Of a stretch of DNA of 64,000 nucleotides, positions 10,396-21,464 are shown piece after piece. This DNA comes from Cylicocyclus nassatus. Lineage: Eukaryota; Nematoda; Chromadorea; Rhabditida; Strongylidae. Below the pieces are notes generated by a model, which was given only the letters and a program-made list of their open reading frames with translations, ran no database searches and was not told where the DNA came from. The translations under genes were made by a program, and so were the position numbers. The stretch is taken from NCBI GenBank assembly GCA_958299035.1, contig CATQJL010000001.1, forward strand, positions 52,316,333 to 52,380,332, read 5' to 3'. How positions within the stretch are numbered: position 1 is the stretch's first letter; each line of letters opens with the position of its first letter.

Positions 10396-10742
10396 CTAGG
10401 CAGATCTGGACCTATGTGGTTTTTACGTGGAAAGTACTTTTAGGCCCTTAACTAGGGCGCTGCCCAAGCGGCAGCGCAGATAGTGCTCTAACGGCTGAGA
10501 TATTACCCTCGAAACTGGACCCCGCGATCGTATTTGCATGGATTCATGGCAGTTTCGCGCCAGGATCCACGCTTTGCGCCATAAATCCATGCGAAATACG
10601 ATCGCGGGGTCCTCGAGGAGGATATCTCAGCCGTTAGAGCGCTACCTGAGCTGCCAGTTGGGCAGCGGCTTAGTTAAAGCCCCAAAATTACTATCCACGT
10701 GAGATCCCCATGTGTCCAGACTTGCCTGGACGCTGCCTTTAA
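10384..10742. repeat. Palindromic MITE, AAAGGCAGCGTC terminus
   Basis: Terminal inverted repeats are AAAGGCAGCGTCTAGGCAG on the left and its near complement ending CGCTGCCTTTAA on the right. The centre is a strong palindrome: GGACCCCGCGATCGTATTTG at about 10517 pairs with its complement at about 10592-10612, and CTCTAACGGCTGAGATAT on the left pairs with the segment ending at about 10640. A second member of the family lies at 41843-42198. Confidence 0.75.
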
Positions 10743-10744
10743 GA

Positions 10745-11828
10745 CAGAGTCTCCGATATTGGATATTTTGATGGGTTTTGGACAATTTGAATTTTATGAC
10801 TGTAGTCAGGGTCACGGAAAGACCGCAGAATGACAAAAACATGGGAGGCGAAATTTTGGATGGACGCTGCCTTTGAGGAATAACAGAAAGGAGCAATACG
10901 AATGTTAGCGGAGAATGACTTGTATGTTTGCTACTTATGGTATGTATCTAAGGTCAATTTTTGCACACAACCGGTTTTGGAGCTAAGAAGTATACCGGTG
11001 ATGTAGTTTTTTGCTGTGCTGTCCCTCATCAGCACTTTGCAAGAAATTTTTCAAAAAATTCAGGCCGGAGGAGCGACAACTGTATGCCAGTCTTGAATGT
11101 CAGCCCAGGCTAAAAAAGTACGAGTCGTAGGCGAAAGTAAAAGCCTTGCGACTGTAGTAAGAGCTATGTGACTGGTATGACAACGACGGTTACATTTTTT
11201 GACAATTTATGATAATCTGCGGTACCTTCACTTTCTAGAATAGGAAATACAGGCATCATTTTCAACTTGTGCGAGAAACCTGGCGCTGTTGCCAGCACCA
11301 GTGAAATGCTACGAATTTCTTTGCAGAACGCGTGATGGAAAAAGATTCTTCTTTCAAGTGATCAAGTGTCGCCAACCATTTTATCCTTTGAAGTCGACAT
11401 GTACGCCATGACTACAAGCTGAGAACGACTCCTCTACATCGAAACCTGTCAGCGAAAATTGAGTGCAGGTAATTATATCCGCGCTGTCTGCTCGAAAATG
11501 AAAAGTCACGGATTTGGACAAATGTAACTATCATCCTTTCATATTCATTCCACGCCACATATACGAGTACACTCAGGACGCCATGGCCTATGTCAGGGGT
11601 ACATTTTAAATTTCAACTAGGCACTAGAAGTACAAAACAGAAGAACGATTATCGCTCAAAAATAGGGAAGTTTGAAATATAGAGCACAACAGTTACATTC
11701 ATGAAATTGAGGGACCCTGCAAGTTTTTCTGAAATGCCGCATGTTTTGAGAATAGCTTCAAATGAAGGAAAAGCTTTATGTTCTATGAGGTTTGGATGAA
11801 CAAAGGTGAGCTTGGTCAATTCAAAAAA
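10745..11828. other. No gene seen
   Basis: AT-rich sequence with stops in all frames and no inverted repeat that I could trace. The minus-strand frame 11649-11990 runs into the foldback element and is an effect of that repeat. Confidence 0.4.
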
Positions 11829-11830
11829 TA

Positions 11831-13705
11831 TTAGGTTGTAACATAAGTTTTGAGACACTCTCATTAAGGCGATAATCATACAGTTCAAATTTCCCACAAG
11901 GGACCAGGACACCATTCGATAGAGCAAAGAAAGCTCTACAAAAACATATGCGAAAGTTCGCACCAACTTCGACTCACTGTAAATTTGCATCGAAAATCTG
12001 AGTCGTACTAAGGCTCAAAAAATCGCAAAATCATATCTTTGTTCAAAAAAATTCTACGAAGTTCCAACTTGCGCAAAAAAAATTGCACACTACATCAGAT
12101 ACTCATATATGCCGTTTCTAAATTTTTTTCCTCATTTAGAAATTGAGAAAACGAACATTTTCATGTTCGTACAAAAATGAATCTATGTTGTTTCCGCCCA
12201 TGTAATTGTATACCACGATCCCTTAGAAGTAAAACCGTAGGTTTTTCAGCTTTCTATTAGGTCGTTCCATAAGTTCGTAGCGTTTTCATTTTCGTCGTCG
12301 TTTTCTAGGGAAGCAGTTGGTTTACGGCAGATTATCTGGTATCAATCGAAACCGCCAAGTTTTTTTCACAAAACCTGCTTGTTGTTTTTGAAGGAATCCT
12401 GATGATCTCTGATTCATAATTTCTCAAAGCAAAGTTTTTTGAGTGGCAGAAAATGGCCATTTCGGCACCTGTGCTTTTCGCATTTCGTCCATATCCCACA
12501 AATATTTCTCTGTATGTGTAGTCGGAGTAGCAAGTAGCAAGCAACGCTGATGTGATGACACAATGGTGTCCAGCCAATATGCTAAGAACTGCTTAAACGA
12601 AGTCTCAGAAGTTGCTGTCTTTGACTGCTGCAGCTTGAGTTTTACGCGTCGTTTCGTAACAGAATGTTCTCGTCCTGCTATCAAGCCTTGAGCGATGAAC
12701 AGCTTTGTCCAGGTGGTGCAGAAGTTTGAATGCGTGACCAGCGATTTGACGCTTTCCCGGAAACTTTTGGCTTAGAAAATTTCCTCATTCCGGCCAAACG
12801 CAAAACATCTACACATACCGTAAAAGTGCGCTCTATCATTCTCTATAGCGTCTCCCTTGACAAGGATTCTTGTTCTATGTGCATCATAGTCCGGTAAGCA
12901 GTATTCTTCATCACTCATAACAATTGCGAATAGAAATTCTCCTCTCGTAATTTCCGCATATAGCGCCGAAAATGGAGATGCCGAAAGCGCTATTTTTTGC
13001 AACACAAAAAACTCTGCTTTGAGCAGTTACAAAACAAGGGTCATCAGGTTTACTTTGAAAATAAAACGCAGTTCTTGTAGAGTAGAGTTGGCTCTTTCGG
13101 AGAGCCCACATATTTTGCGGTAAACCTACCGCTTTACAAGAAAACAACGACAAGAATAAAAACGCTACGAACTTATGGAACGACCTAATGCAAGCCCTAG
13201 TTTTTGGGAAATATTGATTTTAGCATGGAACGAGGAGAGTAAATTCGGTAATTTTGGAAAATTAGGGCCTGTGGAAAACTGAAAATTTACAGTTATACTC
13301 CTAAGGGCTTGTAGTGTACAATTACATGAGTGAATAAAACATAGCTTCGTTTTTGTATAAACACAAAAATTTTAGTTTGCTCGATTACTAAATGAGGAAA
13401 AATCCAGGAAAGGTACATATAGTGATGTAGTCTGATGTAGTGTGCAATTTTTATGTGCAAGTTGGAAGTTTGTAGGATTATTTGAACAAAGATATGAATT
13501 TTTTGCGATTTTTTGAGCCTTCAGCACGACTCAGATTTCGGATGCAAACTTAAAGTGAGTCGATGTTGGTGCAAGCTTTTGCATGTTATCTTGTAGAGCT
13601 TGCTTTGCTCTATCGAATGGTGTCCTGTACCTATGTCGTAAATGTGAACCTAAAACTTATCGCCTTGAGAAGTGAGAGTGTCTCAAGACTTATGTTACAG
13701 CCTAA
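11831..13705. mobile_element. Foldback element with mariner-type termini, disrupted by a nested mariner
   Basis: Left terminus TTAGGTTGTAACATAAGT and right terminus ending ACTTATGTTACAGCCTAA are inverted copies, each flanked by TA (11829-11830 and 13706-13707), the target duplication of Tc1/mariner elements. The arms (about 11831-12250 and 13190-13705) remain alignable over about 400 bp, including GAGCTTGCTTTGCTCTATCG and its partner at about 11920. The inner 930 bp is a different mariner (12257-13188). The same arm motif (TTGTAGAGCTTG...CTCTATC) recurs at 43.5 and 44.3 kb in another foldback. Confidence 0.8.
12257..13188 (-). mobile_element. Decayed mariner transposon, transposase on the minus strand
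   Basis: Inverted termini TTAGGTCGTTCCATAAGTTC and its complement bound 932 bp; the left side is preceded by TA, while the right flank reads TG. Minus-strand frames look like broken mariner transposase: one (about 12772-12935) reads FLFAIVMSDEEYCL where active mariners have TGDE, and a second (about 12560-12680) reads NDARKTQAAAVKDS where the family has DNARPH. Frameshifts and stops separate the pieces, and both catalytic motifs are altered, so this copy cannot code for an active enzyme. It lies inside the older foldback 11831-13705. Confidence 0.65.
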
Positions 13706-13710
13706 TATCT

Positions 13711-14178
13711 CACAAGGAAACGATACTTGTCCGTGGCCTTTTGAGATGAAACGTATATCATCAATTCGTCTTGGGACGCTGATTCCGAATCTGACTTCCG
13801 CTTCTGTTAATCGTTTCTCTAGAAGAAGTTATGAAGGATTTTTGCGTCAATAGTTGCCTAAAAGAAATACGGTCGAAGATACCTAATTTTTGAAAAGAAG
13901 CTTGATTGAGGCAGTGCAAAGCTTAAAAACACGAAAGGACTCGAACCTAAACGTGCATTAACTCGCGAGGCTATCGCACTAGCCACTACACCACATCTTA
14001 GCGGCGTTTTTAGCATTTCGACCACATCTCCTCCGGCGCGATAATCCTTCATAACTTTTTTCCGAGAAACGATTAGCAAAAACAGAAGTCAGGTTCGGAA
14101 TCAGCGCTCCAAGACGAGTCTAATGGTATGCATCTCATCTCAAAAGGCCACGGACACCAAGTATCGTTCCCTTGTCAG
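13711..14178. repeat. Foldback MITE with CAAGGGAA-type terminus
   Basis: The left arm runs from ACAAGGAAACGATACTTG through GGCCTTTTGAGATG to about 13845; the right arm is its complement from about 14043 (AATCCTTCATAACTT) to CGTTCCCTTGTCAG at 14178. The same foldback family occurs at 20939-21405, 42690-43160 and 57750-58086, with pieces near 17275, 50040 and 55250. The loop holds a tRNA-like sequence. Confidence 0.75.
13935..14004 (-). other. tRNA-like sequence (pseudogene or SINE-type promoter)
   Basis: On the minus strand TGGTGTAGTGGCTAGTGCG resembles an A box, and GGTTCGAGTCC about 40 bases later is a perfect B box. These are the internal RNA polymerase III promoter elements. However, the flanking bases do not form a 7-bp acceptor stem, and the T stem has only three good pairs. 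A working tRNA is therefore unlikely; a tRNA-derived SINE head or a tRNA pseudogene captured inside a foldback is the better reading. Confidence 0.5.
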
Positions 14179-14179
14179 A

Positions 14180-15030
14180 GTAAACTCTTAAAAAACAATC
14201 TACAAAAATTGCACCATCAGCTGGCTACCAGGGCTCATTCAGAAGTCTCAAACGAATACAACATATATGCCAGAAGTCAAAATTAGACAAAGCACAAAGG
14301 AATTTGTAGTGTCCTCCACTTCGGACACTCTTCGACGTCTTCGTCTGTTGGACGACACAGGAGCAGAAATGAATATTTACTAGAGAATAATAGAACAGCA
14401 AGAATGTGAGAGGCGAATGAATGACTGAACTGACTGAGGCGAAGAGTGAGCGCTTTTATAGCGCTCATTTCCCGCGCACTCTGAGGTTCGATCGACTACG
14501 CGAGGAGATCGCTATGAGGAATAACTGATTAGTTACTAACACAACAGAGTTAGAGAAAAGCTTATGGTAAACACATTCCTCTAGGTAAACATAGGAGTGA
14601 GTCGCACGGTGAAAACGAGTTTAGGGTAAAATGCTTGATTTCAAGGCCTGAGCAATATATCATGGCTCGAAAAGCACTGAAAGCTTTTGAATTTCCGAAA
14701 AGACCCCAGAAATGAACACTTAGAACTAGTCATTGTCCAATACTGCCGATCATTTATGCCAAGAATTTCTGCGAAAAGAAAATAGAGGAAGTCCGAAGTT
14801 AGCTGGGCTACGTAGAGGAGACATCTGGTGGTCTGGTGTTGCAAATAAAGCCTCGAGCCATATTCAGGCCTCCGGGGAGACGAAGTAGTGGAAACGTTTG
14901 TCTAATTCGAAATAAATAAAGATACCACACAACAAACCCTGTACGGCACAAAAGTGAAAAGTGTACCCAAAAACGAAGAGCTCTCTGTCGATCGTCTCTG
15001 CGTTCTGTGGAGGAATGGTTCACTTTGCAA
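14180..15030. other. No gene seen
   Basis: Two minus-strand frames (14641-14844, 14808-15023) are open but show no domain and no phase-matched splice sites. No repeat pairing was found. Confidence 0.35.
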
Positions 15031-15033
15031 TTA

Positions 15034-15344
15034 TCTTATATATAAAGCTGAATGTCTGTTTGTATGTCTGTATGTCTGCATGTATCTGTCTGTATGTCTG
15101 TATGTACTTATGTTCCGAATAGGAAATTCTATTTCTGAACCGATCCGGACGAAACTTGGCACACATACACTTCGGGCCCCGGCGGGTGTCATAGGCTACT
15201 TTTTGTCATCGATCGATATCAAATTTATCGATTTTTTGCAAAATTTAGGCTACCGGGCTGGGAGTTGGCACAGGGGAGTAATCGAGCATGCTGATTACGA
15301 ATATAATAATTACAGGGCCGGGCGGAGCCGGGTAAGTCAACTAG
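15034..15344 (+). mobile_element. Short non-autonomous Helitron
   Basis: It begins TCTTATATATAAAGCTGAAT after an A and ends with the hairpin GGCGGAGCCGGGTAAGTC and CTAG before a T, the Helitron hallmarks (5' TC, 3' hairpin and CTRR, insertion between A and T). The 5' part carries TATGTCTG repeats and the interior has CACACATACACTTCGGGCCC, shared with the elements at 18241 and 48811. No Rep or helicase coding is present, so it depends on another element. Confidence 0.8.
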
Positions 15345-16440
15345 TATATGATAAGGAAGAAATTCTGCATCGCATACTGCTTAAAGTGTAATACTTGTTC
15401 ATCTTTACTTACGCATCTGCGAGCTGATCAGAACGGAAAGATTTTGCACTTTGAACTAAGTGTAAGTTCTGCCCTCAAACTTCACATGGATCACCTACGC
15501 TGGTATACGATAAATTTGTAGAGTTGCTTTGAATTTCAAAGTATGCTGATTTCCAATTGACAACGTAAAAAAAGCAAGATTTACTCCAAATTATTCCAAA
15601 CATATGTCTATTCTACTTTCTGATTCTATATGATTATATTCAAAAATACAGATATTCAAAAGAATAAATGTTTGAAGTGTACTGTATACTGGTGTTTAGA
15701 GTATTTGCCCAATTACCACTATCTAATTCCCATGCAGAACTTCAGCAAATTCTTGTCACGTGCTTTATAACTGATTCAAAAAGGTCCGCTGCACAAAGAT
15801 TGTATTTAAAAAAATCACCTAGTCTTTGATTAGGCTATCATTCAAGCGGCAGCTCAAATATTAATGTAACCGAGAACTTTAACTTCGACCCGCTTCCGAG
15901 CTGCTCTCCGGGAGCGGATCTCAGCTTCTTCGAGTACGTAGAAGTGCGATCTGCTGGAGTTCAAAGCTAGATTATTCGGCCACGAGTGAAACGAATCAGC
16001 AACTGCTTGGAAGGCCCAGTGAAGGTAAGTCGCTAGGTAATCAATCACAATTACTTGTAAGTAGATGACCAAATTCGCTTGCGCGCTGCAACCAAGCAAA
16101 TCGCATACGGCAACAAGTCCACGACAACTATTTGTTTGCTCTCACTGATTTCCGTATGAATTTTTGACCGCAGTCCTTTGGCTCTCCTATTAGTACACTG
16201 CTGCATAATTAGCGAACATCCTGTTGTTTCTCGGAAACAACTCACAAAAACAACACACACATCCGAGCTTACATGAACAGTCATAGTAAATACTCCCTTT
16301 GAGACTACATGTTTTATGATAATGACGCATCTACTAAAAATCAGGTAAGGCCTTTTACGTGCTACGAACAGGTCCGTGAAAAAGTGAAGCGTTAGAAACC
16401 CTCAAACCTCCAAAAAAAAACTTGCCAAGTTCCATACAAA
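15345..16440. other. No confirmed gene; conflicting open frames near 15.85-16.1 kb
   Basis: Between 15842 and 15985 both strands carry protein-like frames: on the + strand a frame reading NVTENFNFDPLPSCSPGADL and ending at TAG near 15971, and on the minus strand one reading YVLEEAEIRSRRAARKR. Neither has a phase-matched neighbour. I cannot decide whether one is a real exon. Confidence 0.3.
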
Positions 16441-16630
16441 CTGTTCTACCCCCCCCCCCCTCTACCGCTCTCGTGGCTGCCGCCACGCCCCCTTTTCTGA
16501 AAATTCGGTTTAATGGCCCGCAAAAGTTTTGAGAAGCACCCCTAAGAATTTTTCGGAGTCAGCGTTGGCCACGCACCTTCGTCAGAAAAAAAATTGACGT
16601 CAGTGACTGACGTCACGCATCTTCCTATAA
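16441..16630. repeat. Fragment related to the hAT-like MITE at 19321-19697
   Basis: It shares with that element the C run, GTGGCTGCCGCCACGCCCCC, TTTTTCGGAGT and GCACCTTCRTC..AAAAAA. Termini are missing, so this is a truncated copy. Confidence 0.6.
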
Positions 16631-18240
16631 TAACTCAAAAACATGCAACTGTCGTCACATACTTCAAATGGCGACCTCAAAAGGACACTCTAAGACGCAT
16701 GTGAATGGTGTACGTTATCAATCAATGCGCGTGTCTAAACTATTTTTGGACAAAAAAAGAGGAGGTCGGCCCGTTCCGCTCTTTTCACTATTTTTCAGCG
16801 TTCTTGTCCAAATCAAATTAAAACTTATACGAACTCTTCGATATTTATAACCCAAATTAACCCAGCTGGTTTGGTGTTGTAGAAACCAACAAACTAGAAA
16901 ACGGGATTAGGGCACACTAGCTTTTGGACTTTCTATATAATGTAGTTTGATGTAATATTGCACACAAACACCCCAAATAAGATGCATGTTATTGTTTGTG
17001 CGCTGTAGACAAGCCATTTATTTATTGGCTCTTGCGTTTGGAATTCGCGCGCCTGCGAAAGATTACATTAAGCGTAAATCTGACATGTTTGTCGACTTTC
17101 TTCCGGAACTCTGTCCCGGATCCTGCAAAAACGATAGCCGCTGTGCTTTTCGGCCAAGAACAAATCCACTTTAACCCCGGACAACTGTGCCGAGCCCTAC
17201 TCATGCATACGAACTTCAGTCAATGCACTCTACGGCAAAGGTTCTCACTGTACTATTTTAGCGTATTTCCTCTTACAAGGGAAGGTTACTTGGTGACCGT
17301 GGACTTTTAAAATGAGATGTATATCAATAAAAGAATCTTGAGCGCTAATTTCAAATCTGCTTTCGATAACTGCTGTGCACACTACCGAAAAAGTTAGTGC
17401 CAGGTACCCTCCAAAGTGTCTGGGCTGCTTTTACTCCGCAAAAGTGAAAGGTGTTCAAAAAGCACCCTCGTCGGCCGCGGGGGGGGGGAAAGAGAAGGGA
17501 GGGGGATTCTGACGACACGCGCAATTGCACACTTATATATACACCAGTGCGTCACCTCCGCTTCGCGGAGGTTCGCACTGGCTCCCTATCCGTATGCCTT
17601 TCTCATGTTCGCATGAGAATGGCTTTGAAACTCACCACGCGATGCTGAGCATCACAAATGAATCGTAAACAACTGTTCATTCATGAAGTATCTCCATGTA
17701 AGATCGGTAATTTCGACAAAAAAAACTTTGTTGCAAGGAAACAAATGCGAATTTGAACGGATTACTGAATTTATTTTAATTCCATAATCGTCATAAGGAT
17801 AATAGTCACCTTGGGCTACATTTCAGTGCAAGAATCTTTTCAGTTTTTTCAAATAAAACCTTGCCAAATCGACTATCTACGCGATCATCACTTTTTGGCC
17901 CTGTTTTCGCAAAAAAGCACACTTTTTGAGCACTTTTTGGGCTAGAATTCATGGCGCGCAGAGTTACTTGTCAGGCAAATCATAACTTTGCAAAAAGTCG
18001 AATTAGAGGCCCAGTTTTGCGTGCCAAAGGGCGCGCGGACCCGTTTGACGCGCAAATTTTGAGGGACCCGCTTATCGAACCGGTTCGTCCTTGTGCATGG
18101 TGAGCCTACACGCTGGCACGGTATGTTATGCAAAATTGCAGCCCGATAGCTTAGTTGCAGCTTGCTCTATGAATTTCGTGACAGACAGATTTACAGACAG
18201 ACACACACACAAAAAAACAGACGGGTTTAGCGCGTTATTA
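16631..18240. other. No confirmed gene; contains a foldback piece and a conserved hairpin
   Basis: About 17275-17330 carries one arm of the CAAGGGAA foldback family. A G-rich run lies at about 17479-17490. A 38-bp hairpin at 17544-17581 is listed separately. The 16996-17310 + frame (104 codons) shows no domain. At 18186-18222 there is a short CAGACA/CACA repeat. Confidence 0.35.
17544..17581. repeat. 38-bp two-stem hairpin, copy 1
   Basis: CCAGTGCG pairs with CGCACTGG and, inside, CCTCCGC pairs with GCGGAGG around a TTC loop. A copy at 54400-54437 keeps both stems although two paired bases have changed together. It may be a transposon terminus. Confidence 0.7.
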
Positions 18241-19304
18241 TCTTATATATAAAGCTGAATGTCTGTTTGTATGTATGTATGTCTGTATGTATGTATGTGT
18301 GTACGTATGTTCCGAATAGAAAATTCCATTTCTGAACCGATCCGGACCAAACTTGGCACACATACACTACGGGCCCCGGCGGGTGTCATAGGCTACTTTT
18401 CGTCATCGATCGATATCGATTTTATCGATTTTTATCGATTTTTTTGCTGAGTTCACCTACGGGGCTGGGAGTTGGCACAGGGGGGTAATCGAGCATGGGG
18501 ATTCCGAATACAATATTGGTTTTCAGGATTATCGATTACTTTTATTGATTTTATCGATTTTTTGCAAAGTTTGAGCTACGGGGCTGGGAGTTCGCACAGG
18601 GGGGTAATCGAGCATGGGGATTCCGAATACAATATTGGTTTTCGGGATTATCGATTACTTTTATCGATTTTATCGATTTTTTGCAAAGTTTGAGCTAGGG
18701 GGCTGGGAGTTGGCACAGGGGGGGTAATCGAGCATGCTGATCATCCCCAAGGGGGGTGATCAGCATGCTCGATTACACCCCTGTGCCAAATTCCAGCCCC
18801 CTAGCTTAAACTTTGCAAAAAATCGATAAAATCGATAAAAGTAATGGACGATCTTGAAAACTAATATTGTATTCGTAATCTGCATGCTCGATTACCCCCT
18901 GTGCAAACTCCCAGCCCCGCAGGTCAAACTTTACAAAAAAAATCGATAAAATCGATAAAAGTAATGGACGATCCTGAAAACTAATATTGTGTTCGTAATC
19001 AGCATGCTCGATTACCCCCCTGTGCAAAATCCCAGCCTCGCATGTCAAAATTTACAAAAAATCGAGAAAATCAACAAAAGTAACCGATAATTCTGAAAAC
19101 TAATATTGTATTCGGAATTCCCATGCTCACTTCCCCCCTGTGCCAACTCCTAGCCCTGTAGGTGAACTCTGCGAAAAAATCGATAAAAATCGGTAAAATC
19201 GACATCGATCGATAACGAAAAGTGGACTGTGACACCCGCCGGAGCCCGAAGTGTATGTGTGCCAAGTTTGGTCCGGATACGGCGGAGCCGGGTAAGCCAG
19301 CTAG
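18241..19304 (+). mobile_element. Helitron carrying a near-complete internal palindrome
   Basis: It starts TCTTATATATAAAGCTGAAT after an A and ends GGCGGAGCCGGGTAAGCCAG then CTAG before T, so both Helitron ends are present. The left half (about 18330-18745) is repeated in reverse complement in the right half (about 18747-19260): CCGGACCAAACTTGGCACAC on the left pairs with GTGTGCCAAGTTTGGTCCGG near the right end. Within each arm is a subrepeat of about 105-120 bp (GGGCTGGGAG...ATTGGTTTTC...ATCGATTTT). The centre is GAGCATGCTGATCA with its complement near 18750. Long frames here arise from the repeat. No Helitron proteins are encoded. Confidence 0.8.
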
Positions 19305-19320
19305 TAGTAGGATAAGCAAA

Positions 19321-19697
19321 CAGTGGCTACTGAGGGGGGAAGGCGGGGGTGGGGGAGGGGGCGCCTATCCCCCCCCCCCGAGACTGGGTAGCGAAATTTT
19401 TGAAAGTTACTTAAACATGTTATAAAAATGTGCAGAGGACTTGTTTCTACTTGTAAATAATTGAAATAATCCTTAAAAATTTTTAAAAATTAAAATTAGC
19501 CTTGTAAAAAAAATTTTGGGGGCGTGGCTGCCGCCACGCCCCCTTTTTCTGAAATTTTGGGGTCAGGGGCCCGAAAAAATTTTGGGAAGCATCCCAGAAA
19601 ATTTTTCGGAGTGCGTGGCTAACGTCACGCACCTTCATCGGAAAAAATTTTTGTCGTCCCCCCCCCCCCCCGAACGGAAATCCTGGGTACGCCACTG
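19321..19697. mobile_element. hAT-like MITE
   Basis: The left end is CAGTGGCTAC followed by a G-rich run; the right end is the complement, TGGGTACGCCACTG, preceded by a C-rich run. CAGTGGCG-type termini followed by G tracts are common in hAT elements. The flanks AAGCAAAC and AAGAAAAC would be a 7/8 match to an 8-bp target duplication, with one extra base. No transposase frame is present. Confidence 0.55.
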
Positions 19698-20410
19698 AAG
19701 AAAACCTATCCTTAGGACGTTCATTATACGGTGAAATAGCAGAAATACAATTTTGACAAAAAACTTCATGGACGATGTTCACTGGCACATACTCATGGTC
19801 GGCATTGATGATCTTATAGGACTCATGGATGTGGATGATATCTGAAGAGGTACAATTCCTTCCAATGACAATGGAATTACTGCTGGAAATAAAATGCGTG
19901 TTAGTATTTGAATAAAATGCCGTGTTAGTATTTGACGCAGGCAATAAAAGAACATGTTGTCAAACAACATGTTGTCACAGTTGCCCAGTTCAAGCAAAGA
20001 ATGTGCCACAGAAACTTTACTTATATTACAGGAGATTTAGGAAAGATCTATTTGTTAGTTAAGATGACGTCAGCAAGAATATTACAGGCGATGAGATTTG
20101 AGCAGTTTTCAAGGTGTTCAACACCCTCCCACCTGCAGTACAAACTCGCATATTTCTGCGGTGGGGCATTTCATTGTTTACTTTCTCTTACATCTCATAG
20201 AGGAAGGTTCATTCAGTATTATCTACACCCTCGCAAAGAGATTCGCGCAACCGGCTGACTCCAAATTTACGTATGTTTTCCACGTCTCCACCTTGATATA
20301 AGTCTCCTTCATTACAGCCAATCCCTTTGTTAGAGTACAGATAATACTGAGTAAGCCTTCTTTTATACAATGCCCAAAAAAAGTAGGTCATGAAATGCTT
20401 CCATCACGGA
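19698..20410. other. No gene seen
   Basis: An ATTTGAATAAAATGCCGTGTTAG-type short direct duplication occurs at about 19893-19935, followed by an AACATGTTGTC hairpin-like repeat at about 19950-19976. Nothing else can be named. Confidence 0.35.
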
Positions 20411-20905
20411 CTCAGACAATCGGTGCCGTAGCTCCGGAGGGCCAGATTGACCACTGAGAGCGGGGCGAGGGGGCGGTCCCTTCTTGTAGGTCACGGTGAC
20501 GTCACAAGCAGGCGAATGGGACCCCTCTCCGGGACGCGCAAATCTCTGCTCCGGAGGAACGCCAGATTTGGGAAAGCCCCGGAGCAGAGAGCGCTCCGGA
20601 GGGCCAGATTGACCATTGAGAGCGGGGCGAGGGGGCGGTCCCTTCTTGTAGGTCACGGTGACGTCACAAGCAGGCGAATGGGACCCCTCTCCGGGACGCG
20701 CAAATCTCTGCTCCGGAGGAACGCCAGATTTGGGAGAGCCCCGGAGCAGAGAGCGCTCCGGAGGGCCAGATTTGGGACGCCTCCGGAGCACAAATGGGAG
20801 GTCTGAGCACAAATGGGAAGTCTCCGGGACACAGAATGGGAGGGCTCCGGAGCACAGATTTGTGCTTCGGAGGTACGCCAGATTTGGGACATCTCCGGAG
20901 CACAA
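20411..20905. repeat. Truncated CTCAGACAATCGG element with two 162-bp tandem units
   Basis: It begins CTCAGACAATCGGTGCC as in the complete element 28526-29035. Two nearly identical 162-bp units (20431-20592 and 20593-20754) contain GTGACGTCACAAGCAGGCGA. They are followed by short repeats of about 22 bp built on CTCCGGAGCACAAATGGGAG. The right terminus is absent. Frames in this stretch are a by-product of the repeat. Confidence 0.75.
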
Positions 20906-20938
20906 TAGGTACGCAGCCAATTTGCTGTGATACGCAGC

Positions 20939-21405
20939 TTACAAGGGAAGTCACTTAACTTAGGTCGGGCTTTTGAAATGAGACACATATGGTTGGAATC
21001 AGCTTGAAACGCTGTTTTCAAATCTGCTTTCCTTAGCTGCGAAGCATTCCTCTGAAGCAAGTTATGAGCTTCTGAGCAAATTTTGCGGGTTGACCGATTT
21101 GGGCATGCTACGGTATCATCATCTAGGTAGTGGTTCAAATGCATATTATACCCTATCAAAGCCAAATGACTCAATTTGATGTTATTCTGATTTTCCACCA
21201 CTTTTTGGGCAGATTTTCTTCTAAAGACCTTCTTTCCATATTCAGTTGTATGTCAATGACACATACTAAAAAAGCTCATAACTCGCTTCAGAGAAACGCT
21301 TTGCAGCTAGGAATAGCATATTTGGAATCAGCGTTCCGAGCTGATTCTAGATATATGTGTCTCATTTCAAAAGCCCGACCTAAGTTAAGTGACTTTTCTT
21401 GTTAG
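20939..21405. repeat. Foldback MITE with CAAGGGAA-type terminus
   Basis: The left arm starts TTACAAGGGAAGTCACTTAA and the right arm ends TTAAGTGACTTTTCTTGTTA. Inner parts also pair (GGGCTTTTGAAATGAGACAC with its complement near 21360, and TTGGAATCAGC near 20992 with 21332). It is the same family as 13711-14178. Confidence 0.75.
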
Positions 21406-21464
21406 CATTTTCGAAAATAAGCTGCCTTCGCTCTCGACTTACCTTTTTTTGTTCTTTCGCGCTC

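Noticed and set aside
13935..14004. A functional tRNA gene
   Set aside because: A and B boxes are present but no acceptor stem forms and the T stem is poor.
18259..19319. Several 60-82-codon frames with repeated GAGSSHRGVIEH-type peptides
   Set aside because: They come from subrepeats in the palindromic Helitron and appear on both strands.
20363..21201. Frames of up to 185 codons with Arg/Pro/Ser-rich repeats on both strands
   Set aside because: They are produced by the 162-bp tandem units and the CTCCGGAG minisatellite, which lack stops in several frames.
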